Below are positions 7,501-13,180 of a DNA stretch of 13,180 bases, piece by piece (the first letter of the stretch is position 1; every line of letters begins with the position of its first letter). The stretch spans positions 1-13,180 of the forward strand of contig FLMG01001450.1 in NCBI GenBank assembly GCA_900088475.1, written 5' to 3'. The stretch is from Hyphochytrium catenoides (Eukaryota > Sar > Hyphochytriomycetes > Hyphochytriales > Hyphochytriaceae). The notes beneath the pieces are model-generated. The model had not been told where the DNA came from. It saw only the letters and a program-made list of their open reading frames with translations, and did not search any database. The translations under genes were made by a program, and so were the position numbers.

Positions 7501-9362
7501 TATCTCCTCCTTCAAATCCAGTTGAAGCTCATACTCTTACTGGGCCCCCGGACCTTCTTCTCCGATCGATGGCACTGGCTGGATGGCGTGATCATGGTTT
7601 GCGTCTGGATTGTGGGCATTGTGACGCTGCTGCAGGCGGAGCATGGAGCCGGTGAAAAACGCCTTGGTTTTTGCCTCACTCATACGCTCTCCCTTTCCCT
7701 TTCCCCGTCTCTTTCTCCTACTGCTTCAATCTAGTTCCGCTAATCTTGGGCCATGTAGCCATCTGCACTCCAACTGTCATCCTGTCTCAGTATTGTCCTG
7801 TCTGTGGAAACCACCAAACCCTTTAGTCTCACATATTGATCCCTCATCTGTCATTTTCTTTTGCCAGAAACTGAGATTGCGGATCAACTAGTTCTCACGG
7901 GCACGGCGCTTTGTCAGCCACTGGTGAGAAGTGAATGGTCTCTCTGACGGGCTCTATTTCTCGCCTGTCTCCTCTCCCTGAAGCCCTGAGGCACTGTACA
8001 TGCGACAATGCCGGCCCCACTTACTTTCTCAACTAGATGGTTCCTGACCGCTGTACATTCCTTTCGCCGATCACAGATGTGGGTCAAATTTTTGAGGTTC
8101 TGCAGAGGTAGCGCCCGCCTCGGCCCGATAATGCGCGTGATACTGACGGTAGGGAGGGGTCCACAGAGAAAGGGAGAAGGGGAAGAGTTAGGTGGTAGAG
8201 TCCGCCGAGCATAATTGGAAGGAAAGAACACTATGAAGCTCCGCCAATAACAATTGTCTCTCTTCGGTCCCGTGGTCGGTCCAGCAATTGCCTAACATCT
8301 TTATTCTCTAGATCGCTCCAGATGTGATCTACTGGATCCTCATTGGCTCGCTTATCCTCTGCGGCTTTGCCAACTCTTTCTACATTCTTCAGGTACGGCT
8401 TCGGTGGGTCCATTCATGTATTCATTTAGGAGATCCATAGTTCCTTGACTCGTTGCTCCTCCATGTTGCCAAGCCTGCCTTCAAAGCGGTCGCTTCCTAT
8501 TCTCACTCGTATCGTGGCTTCTCATTTGACTGCTCAGCGCAGTCACTCAATTCTAAAGCAGTCTTCACGCTCTCACTTATTATCTTCATGCTGTCTTTTG
8601 GCAGATCGAAGGTTTTGACTCCATAATATCCGCACTCTCTTCTACATTCTGGGCGGCTTTTGGTGTCCTAGATCTGACAGCAGTGCAAAGTCATGGCTGG
8701 CTGGCTATGTCCCTCATGCTCGGCTTCAGGCTCCTCGCCTCCGTCTTGCTGCTCGCGCTACTCCATGCGGTACGAAGCCCTCCCTATCTCCGTCTTGTGG
8801 AGTACGAAGCCCTCCCTATCTCCGTCTTTCTGTGTCATTTCTGTTCTTTTCTGTCTTGTCTGGCTATAAAACCCGGGGGTTGGACATCCTTTCCGTGTTA
8901 GTACCTCCCAGATCGCCTCAATCTATTTAGTGGTCCTCACGTCTCTCTTCTTGTCCTCTCAGATGGTGACCAATGCTTACTTTACAGTTTGGAGCTCCAA
9001 AGAGGCGTACTACCGCTTGGAATGGGTATGTGAGTGTATCTGCTGTCTCCTATTGTCCCTTATTAAACTTCTTCTCTCTGTCTGCTTTTCTCTGCAAGCA
9101 CTAGCAACGATATCATTCTAAGGCTCTGTTCTTCCTCGTCTATTTGCCCATATATACCTCAAAATCCTCCATCCAGGCAAAGGTTATTCTCTCCGCTCAA
9201 AAGCATCAGAGTCTCGGCAGATACCGACAGGAACATTGGTTTCAGCGGCTGTACGTACTGGAAAGAGACGAACCTATTGAAGGCCTGCCGGATGCCGCAG
9301 AGTTTATGTCGGATGCAGAGCGGTATCGACACCAGGAAGTGACGCGGAACGACGGTGTCTAA
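264..9362 (+). CDS. Ankyrin-repeat TRP-superfamily cation channel, about 28 exons
   Basis: Predicted multi-pass membrane channel passing cations across the plasma or an organelle membrane, with a large cytosolic ankyrin N-terminus. Proposed exons: 264-442, 750-987, 1155-1183, 1439-1509, 1742-1853, 2218-2365, 2674-2786, 3084-3166, 3426-3504, 3898-3978, 4320-4487, 4568-4659, 4821-4962, 5231-5390, 5646-5816, 5926-6050, 6149-6206, 6318-6392, 6487-6542, 6682-6762, 6862-7195, 7522-7651, 7868-7923, 8077-8148, 8312-8392, 8605-8769, 8963-9025, 9177-9362. They sum to 3,348 nt, i.e. 1,115 codons plus TAA, and every junction keeps phase. Ankyrin signatures (residues about 210-430), six hydrophobic segments (about 735-1040) and the pore motif TFWAAFGVLDL support the family. 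From memory of the family, pore plus post-S6 most resemble TRPC/TRPN channels. The least certain parts are 1184-1438, 4457-4660, the 5390 donor and 6940-7062. Confidence 0.82.
443..749 (+). other. Intron 1, CT-rich
   Basis: This 307-nt intron lies between donor AG|GTCAGA and acceptor CCCGCAG. It carries long (CT)n stretches at about 471-597. The open frames here on either strand are low-complexity Ser/Leu (plus) or Arg/Glu (minus) peptides from the repeat. I see no gene or RNA in it. Confidence 0.6.
1854..2217 (+). repeat. Intron with long (CT)n and (ATCT)n microsatellites
   Basis: This 364-nt intron has nearly pure CTCTCT from about 1974 to 2160, interrupted by roughly six ATCT tetranucleotides at about 2000-2022. 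It ends at the acceptor TTCGGTCAG. A possible cryptic exon 1950 (or 1952)-1972 lies inside. Skipping it gives the best ankyrin consensus, so I treat the whole stretch as one intron. The open frame on the + strand here is only Ser/Leu repeat. Confidence 0.75.
2366..2673 (+). other. Intron, 308 nt, nothing else seen
   Basis: Pyrimidine-rich intron between donor GGG|GTAGTC and acceptor TTCACAAG. The open frames over it are extensions of the flanking exon frames, with no recognisable content. Confidence 0.6.
3505..3897 (+). other. Intron, 393 nt, splits the best ankyrin repeat
   Basis: Donor CC|GTACGG and acceptor CTCCTTCCAG join the Pro codon of the TPLH motif (CC+T) in phase 2. This gives GQTP|LHYAVTAGH, which confirms both sites. 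No other content is visible. Confidence 0.8.
3979..4319 (+). other. Intron, 341 nt, with a short ATCT run
   Basis: Donor TCAAG|GTGCGTC and acceptor GTTGTGCAG. It contains a short CTATCTATCTATC run at about 4091-4106. An open frame beginning at 4195 enters the next exon in frame, but the segment before 4320 shows no protein features I trust. Confidence 0.6.
4568..5816 (+). other. Post-ankyrin helical linker of the channel (exons 12-15)
   Basis: After the ankyrin block the protein becomes charged and helical. The joint 4659/4821 gives DHIDQEREAQKLERLTKS, and exon 4821-4962 ends in EEARKRHQEESSMG. This continues in exon 5231-5390 (FYSSNDELIFFRLAPERERW, then TPLLCLVTDVDV) and exon 5646-5816 (ILHYLIRTMPDVALLAIEKC). 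The last piece resembles the stretch just before the membrane region in ankyrin TRP channels, by general pattern only. The donor at 5391 (ACAAAG|GTGACG) was chosen because the next exon needs phase 0. A longer open frame runs to 5480 but offers no phase-0 donor after its in-frame CCA|GTTAGC at 5421. Confidence 0.6.
5926..6542 (+). other. Pre-S1 cytosolic region of the channel (exons 16-19)
   Basis: Exon 5926-6050 encodes KKIRQEERIGALDEAP followed by a fairly hydrophobic IRVLFFIMHLLWSPIR. Exon 6149-6206 adds a short polar piece. Exon 6318-6392 encodes IVFEYLYDTERSNRCSPTLD, and exon 6487-6542 encodes CEAKQLMLHKWTNRIFKRK, continuing as KWESFAADHF in the next exon. A pattern of Leu-rich helix, then KW and a basic stretch directly before S1, is typical of TRP pre-S1 helices. 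Splice phases (0, 2, 0, 0, 2) are consistent. The hydrophobic LLW segment may be a re-entrant or amphipathic helix, not a seventh membrane span. Confidence 0.65.
6682..7195 (+). other. S1, S1-S2 loop and S2 of the channel (exons 20-21)
   Basis: S1 is FAMDFLIYLLYMGTFTIG, ending at donor GGGAA|GTAAGT (6762). The exon from 6862 (acceptor GAGCTGCAG) encodes the loop and then S2, VQMVASMALVLGTAVMNVIF, up to donor AGAAG|GTCGG at 7195. Inside this exon, 6940-7062 has GT..AG ends with a strong pyrimidine acceptor (TTTCTCTCTGTAG). It is 123 nt long and stop-free in frame, so it can be removed or kept. Removed, the loop reads RLSDLLHVDVQHL. Kept, the loop gains 41 residues. Confidence 0.7.
7196..7521 (+). 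other. Intron, 326 nt, partly purine-rich
   Basis: The intron begins with a GA-rich half (about 7225-7400), unlike most introns of the gene, and ends with a pyrimidine-rich acceptor (CTTCAAATCCAG). The minus-strand open frame over it is Ser/Arg-rich and has no recognisable domain. I see nothing coding. Confidence 0.55.
7522..8392 (+). other. S3, S4, S4-S5 linker and S5 of the channel (exons 22-25)
   Basis: Exon 7522-7651 encodes a pre-S3 basic stretch and S3 (WLDGVIMVCVWIVGIVTLLQ). Exon 7868-7923 encodes ETEIADQLVLTGTALCQPL. Exon 8077-8148 encodes MWVKFLRFCRGSARLGPIMR, the conserved layout of the TRP S4 end and S4-S5 linker (lwlrlLryfr..gplvrmi). Exon 8312-8392 is S5 (VIYWILIGSLILCGFANSFY). 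For the exon at 8077 I chose acceptor GATCACAG over the one ending 8036, because only 8077 joins in phase with 7923. S4 lacks the regularly spaced arginines of voltage sensors. Confidence 0.75.
8605..9025 (+). other. Pore helix, selectivity-filter region and S6 of the channel (exons 26-27)
   Basis: Exon 8605-8769 opens in phase 0 with IEGFDSIISALSSTFWAAFG, then VLDLTAVQSHGW, followed by S6 (MLGFRLLASVLLLALLHA). Exon 8963-9025 continues S6 and leaves the membrane: MVTNAYFTVWSSKEAYYRLE, then W. The order pore helix, FWxxFGxxDL, polar turret, S6 ending LLxAMxxNxY, then a W/R/A-rich helix matches TRPC/TRPN channels as I know them. The acidic residue after the FG turn (D of LDL) would sit near the pore mouth. 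No canonical EWKFAR box is present. RLEWAK at the next joint may be its counterpart. Confidence 0.82.
8770..8828 (+). repeat. 32-bp tandem duplication including a 5' splice site
   Basis: The 27-nt sequence starting GTACGAAGCCCTCCCTATCT at 8770 recurs identically at 8802-8828, with a spacer of GTGGA. The first copy begins exactly at the donor of the pore exon (GCG|GTACGA). The second provides an identical GTACGA donor 32 nt downstream, which would shift the frame if used. Confidence 0.9.
9177..9362 (+). other. C-terminal tail of the channel (exon 28)
   Basis: Acceptor CCATCCAG is followed by an open frame to TAA at 9360-9362, joined in phase 0 to the S6 exon. The 61-residue tail starts AKVILSAQKHQSLGRYRQEH, is charged and ends EVTRNDGV. 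No coiled coil, calmodulin motif or PDZ ligand is clear. It is short for a TRP channel of this type. Confidence 0.8.
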
Positions 9363-10028
9363 GAGAAACTGGCATGCTTTCTTTTATGGTTGATCTCCTG
9401 AAAGTCAGACTGAGGGGAAGTCAGTGTGCCGCAAGGGTTGCCTAGCTAATACCATTCCGACTTCTAGTGTGGTCGCTCCTTACTTCTAGTAGGTGAGCCC
9501 ACGGACTTTCTTAGAGACGGGTTACTTGGGCCCTCGGTTGGTGTCTGTGCCACTGATGCTGACCGTCGATCGCTTAATGAAGAAGTGGCTGTAATGACAG
9601 CACAGAGCTATCTGTCCTCCTTATCTCTATCAATCCTCCCCGATTCAAACGCCCGCACACACTCATCGACTCTTCTCATGCATTGTACGTTAGTTATCTT
9701 CCTTCGCTACGGCCACGTCCAAAGCATCCTCTTAAGGGGTTCCCACTTATTTCATAACGACTTCACCGAGCCCCAGTAGCTAAACCTCTCGCGGAGGCAG
9801 TGGCGAATTAGGTTGATTTCAGGCACTGTTAGGAGAACTAGCATCACTTTCCCTTAGTCTGCTTTTCGTCTCTCTCCGCATCCATATCACAGACATCTCT
9901 CATCGTTGCTCTGCTTCTCTCTCCGTTGCTTTCCTTTGTTGGAATACCCTCTGCTACTATCCCCATTGACGATGGTCCACTGTTCTTTTTCTGAGAACGC
10001 CACTCGTATCCTCTCCGTTTATCCCCTA
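9363..10028. other. Convergent intergenic spacer with both 3' ends
   Basis: The spacer holds the 3' UTRs of the + strand channel and the - strand Ac45-like gene. Open frames at 9585-9779 (+) and 9844-10110 (-) show no domain, signal or codon pattern that I trust, and the minus one overlaps the last exon of the Ac45-like gene in another frame. No terminator, RNA gene or repeat was recognised. Confidence 0.6.
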
Positions 10029-12080
10029 CTAATACTCCTTCCCCGGAGCTAGAGGGTGCATGACAAATCGAGTAGGGGTCTGAATTGCTCCAATGCATCT
10101 CACGCCGCAAAGGGCGGTGGCGATGAGGAAAAGAGAAATGAGCAGCGCCGCAAGGATATCCGGGGTCATCCAGACGTAGCGATCAAAGCAGAAGGTCCGG
10201 CCCCCTCGACGAGGGATGCCTATCATTTGCCCTGGACCGCATTCTGCCTCGCCCTTGGGCACTTCCGCCAACCTGCGAGACTGGAAAGACGGAATAAAGA
10301 ACGCCGTGAGGATAAGGAAATCAGGAAGTACGACGTCCGACTTGAGCTCTAGAAGATTGACTGGAATTTAATAGTCAGAAGTTTGGGGAGGGAACACGCT
10401 GAGGAAAGGGTACCGAAAGGTAACACGACAGTTAGCGAACACACTAGCTACATCCGTCACCCACCTCTGCAGCCACAGCGGTAAGGCTGAGAACATTTTT
10501 TAAGGTGGAGCGCGAGGTGAAAAGAAAGACACCCGCACGGCCTTGCAGGCGCTCGCAGACCTTCCCCAGAAGCTCGTCCGCCTCCTTGAAGGAGAGGGAA
10601 GTGCCAAGAGACACCTCCAGCAGCTTCAGTGATGGACGTGAGAGGAAGGACTGCGCCCGATCGCTCTCCAAGAAGGACTGGAAACAGCAAAGGTCAGTGG
10701 GGAACACTACGCCACGTTAAAGCAGGGCAGATACTCAGTATAGCAACTGAAGAACTGGTGGAATAGCTTGAAACGCAGACTAAGAGAGGGCTTAAAAAGA
10801 GACACATTCACTCTCTGTGGCAGGGATATATGCTGTGGCCCGTACGGGATTGCAAGGAGGAGAGAGAGTACTTGAGGAGGTTTTGATCACTTACCAGAAC
10901 CTCTGAGGACGGGATAGTGAGAGTCTGGGCTGAGGAAAGCGACAATTCCGGCTGAGGGAGCACAAATGGAAGCACTACCGATGAGGAAGCTTGCTCCACC
11001 AACGACTAGTGAGAGAGAGTGCGATGTGATCCGAGAGTTTAAGAAGGGAGCACAGTGATTAGCCAAGCTGTGAGTGAAACGAAACGAACCCATATCACCT
11101 GAAGGTGTGACGTCTCTACCCCCGGCTGATAGGCTCCCGTGAGCTGAGAAAGCTCGTTCGTCCCGACCTGGATGGACCAGAAAAGCGCTGCTGAGAGACA
11201 ATACAGAGAGAGGGAGATAATATTCTACAGTCCTAGGACAGAGTACAGAGGATGCCGAGAGCTCGCTGGCTGATAACGCAAAAGAAGAGAGCAGTGTTAT
11301 CAGCATCCTCAGCCACTTAGCGCACCTCTTCCGCAACGAAGGCCACAACCGTAGCTACATTTGGGCGGGACTTGGACAGAAGATGGGATACCTCCGACTC
11401 CGTCTGTCGGAAAGATGCGAGAAGAGAGAAGCGCATGAGTAAAAAACAAGTGCAATGACCCCCGAGGAGCGGAGGAAAGAGAGAAAGTTCAGAGAAAGTT
11501 TGAAATGAGAAAGAAAGGAGCGCGGATGGCTGGATTCCAGCCGGAGTGATGGAACTTCTTGAAGTGCCCACCACGGGTCTCCAACATGATAGTAGGAAGC
11601 GGGAAGGGAGGGGGCTTAGGAACTGTGTGACTCACATTGTCACCTGCTAGACCATCGATGAGCTGCCGGAGATTGGCGGTGGAGAGCGTTTCGGTGACAT
11701 AGCGTGTCCGACCCGTAAACACACTAAAGCAGAGGGGGGAAGATGCAGCGGGAAGAGTTAGAGCAGATCAGGCCGCGATCAGGGCAAAGATATCGTGGGA
11801 GAAGACCGAAGAGAAGCAGAAGACAACGAGCTTCGACGGAACTATTATGGACATGATAAGGGGCATGATTGAAGGAGAGTGGAGCATCCAAAGGACGTGC
11901 GAGCAAGGGAGCGAGATTTGGCGGGGCAGGATGGACGACTGCCAGCAGGACAAGAGAGGCTTACTCCTTATCAGACCACAATAACGCTGGGACCGTGGTG
12001 GACGGGAGATTTACGCTCCAACCCACTGCGGGGCGAGCAGCAAGGGCAAGCGCTGGCAGGAGTAGGGCCAGGGACTTCAT
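10029..12080 (-). CDS. V-ATPase V0 accessory subunit, Ac45/VOA1 (Big1)-like membrane protein
   Basis: Seven exons on the minus strand: 12080-11965, 11723-11636, 11403-11326, 11167-11120, 11005-10895, 10677-10465, 10280-10029. They total 906 nt, i.e. 301 residues plus TAG, with every junction in phase. It starts with a signal peptide (MKSLALLLPALALAARPAVG). A luminal domain follows with VPALLWSDKD near residue 35, SHLLSKSRPNVATVVAFVAE near 70-93, and SLVEQASSSVVLPFV near 110-125. One membrane helix follows MTPDILAALLISLFLIATAL (about 256-280), then a short tail IGAIQTPTRF and GKEY at the end. The N-terminal 'vPxllWSs' strand, the 'ssvvLP' motif and the MTPxxL-TM-IQTP ending fit the Ac45/VOA1 family, which helps assemble and target V0 in the secretory pathway. 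Yeast Big1 shares the C-terminal fold, so that assignment stays open. It is shorter than animal Ac45. Confidence 0.8.
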
Positions 12081-12869
12081 AGTGGTGCTCAATAGATAAC
12101 TGCACCGTCTGGGCCTCGGGAGGACAAGGATCTAAACAGTTCGCCTCGCTTCTTCCCTCTCTCTGCTTACGGATTGACTTTGGTCCGTTTCTAGGGTGCT
12201 AAAGGTTGGAAAACTTGTGAGGCTTCACTCCGTCCGTCTCCTGGTCTCTCTCCCGCGCTCTGCTTGAGAAGCCGTAGAGCTAGCATCTGCCACGCGCGCT
12301 GAGGGCGGCCAAGGCGTGGAAAAGTCTCTCAGATTTTCCCTTCCTCTTCTGCCCCTTCCCTGCCTTATTCCTCCCTCCGCCTCTCTCCTTCCTCCCTCTC
12401 CTCTCTCGCTCTGTCTTGCCGCAGTACAGCAGAACTAACGGCGGTTTGTTGTTGTGAGAGATGAAATTATTCAACACTTCCCCTACTCCTAACATAGAGA
12501 GTTGATTATTTCAAGCTATCTTTCCGAACTGCTTGTTTGTATATTCTCTCTTCCTACTAAACCGTTAGCGGCTCCAGCACGGCGGAACAGGTACTCTTGT
12601 CCCAAAGGAAGATCCTGTTCAGAGCGACATCGGAAGGCAGGAAGGCAGGAGGGCAGGAGGGCAGGAGGGCAGGACTGCGGAGAAGAGCCCAGCTGAACAG
12701 ATCTCTTGTTGAAAGGCTAGGACACGACCTCGAGTGCTTGTGCTTCTACTATAAAACCAGCCCTCAGCAGTGCAGTGCCAACAGCTTTCTGGACTGAAGG
12801 CTCTCGAGGCTCTCGAGTCGAGGTTAGAATTTGAGAAGATGGGACTGTGGTGCTGAAGAGCAGAAAGAG
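12081..12869. promoter_or_regulatory. Upstream region of the Ac45-like gene, no gene seen
   Basis: This stretch lies directly upstream of the minus-strand start at 12080 and should carry its 5' UTR and promoter. It contains a CT-rich block on the + strand (about 12340-12420) and an 8-bp tandem repeat (12633-12672). The only TATA-like string I noticed (CTATAAAA at 12749-12756) is oriented toward the + strand. Short open frames at 12280-12495 (-), 12502-12696 (+) and 12597-12797 (+) are low-complexity or repeat-driven, and I do not call them genes. Confidence 0.45.
12633..12672. repeat. 8-bp tandem repeat, five copies (GAAGGCAG/GAGGGCAG)
   Basis: Two copies of GAAGGCAG are followed by three of GAGGGCAG without spacing. 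The short period that is not a multiple of three and the non-coding setting suggest a simple minisatellite. Confidence 0.9.
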
Positions 12870-13180
12870 ATGGAGATATCGCGCTTATTAGTTAATGCAG
12901 ATCGGCAACATACCTCCTGCCACAACCCCAGCAAATGCAGCAGGGTGTATAGAGCCAGCAAAGAGAACGAACTTTTCTCTCATCTCTCTAGTACTTTCTC
13001 TACAGCTCCGTTCTCTCGGTCAATTGCCACGGCCACCACTATGGCACCAAGCCACTGTTTCATGTACAGTTTCCCCGTCACTTACCTTCTCCCCTATCTC
13101 CCATCTCGATCAATCCACCGTCTCTTCTGCGTCTGCTATAAGCTGGAGACAGAGAGCAAATGGGAAGAGAGAAAGAGAAG
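12870..13180 (+). other. Open frame running off the right edge, possible 5' part of another gene
   Basis: From ATG 12870 the + strand stays open for over 100 codons to the window end, starting MEISRLLVNADRQHTSCHNP and later reading SRSIATATTMAPSHCFMY. It follows a TATA-like string by about 115 nt. A second + frame from ATG 12895 is also open to the edge. CT-rich DNA has few stop codons, so openness is weak evidence. I recognise no domain. On the opposite strand a 31-residue ORF at 12983-12888 (hydrophobic, ending GMLPICIN) competes for the same bases. Confidence 0.2.

Noticed and set aside
8037-8076. Upstream acceptor CAACTAG for the S4-S5 exon
   Set aside because: Joined to the exon ending 7923 it reads the S4-S5 region in the wrong frame. 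The acceptor ending 8076 keeps phase and gives the conserved linker.
10056-10352. + strand open frame opposite the last exon of the Ac45-like gene
   Set aside because: It is an antisense shadow. The minus strand carries a clear membrane helix and family-like C-terminus.
10887-11348. Single 153-codon minus-strand gene
   Set aside because: The frame is open by chance across exons 4-5 of the Ac45-like gene and their introns. The conserved motifs lie in another frame and join in phase through introns.
12749-12756. TATA box CTATAAAA
   Set aside because: It is oriented away from the Ac45-like gene and is not tied to a convincing downstream gene, so it could be chance.

Overview
This is a eukaryotic nuclear window with two intron-dense genes facing each other. 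No bacterial, viral or transposon gene was recognised. All exons were assembled by hand from GT..AG boundaries that keep the reading frame. Both genes have small exons (many under 100 nt), introns of roughly 80-400 nt, and pyrimidine-rich (CTCTCT) introns on the transcribed strand. With about 50% GC by eye, this fits a protist such as a coccidian or chromerid alveolate, or possibly a stramenopile. The sequence alone does not decide the species.

Positions 264-9362 (+) hold a gene of about 28 exons coding for a roughly 1,100-residue ankyrin-repeat cation channel of the TRP superfamily. The order is a charged low-complexity N-terminus (264-1509), an ankyrin region (1742-4487), a helical linker and pre-S1 cytosolic region (4568-6542), S1 (6682-6762), S2 (to 7195), S3 (7522-7651), S4 and the S4-S5 linker (7868-8148), S5 (8312-8392), pore plus S6 (8605-9025) and a short charged C-tail (9177-9362). 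The pore exon contains TFWAAFGVLDL, close to the LFWxxFGxxDL pore motif of TRPC/TRPN-type channels.

Positions 10029-12080 (-) hold a seven-exon gene for a 301-residue secretory-pathway membrane protein. It has a signal peptide, a luminal domain, one C-terminal membrane helix and a short tail. It looks like a V-ATPase V0 accessory subunit of the Ac45/VOA1 (and Big1) family.

The two genes converge on a 666-bp spacer (9363-10028) that must hold both 3' ends. The right end (12081-13180) is upstream sequence of the Ac45-like gene plus weak open frames at the edge. There is no operon logic here. A shared role in organelle acidification and ion homeostasis is conceivable but only an inference.

The main points for a second look are a stop-free 123-nt potential intron between S1 and S2, a 32-bp tandem duplication that copies a 5' splice site just before S6, two equally phase-consistent splice routes after the ankyrin block, and an internal ATG with a hydrophobic leader that could start an ankyrin-less channel.
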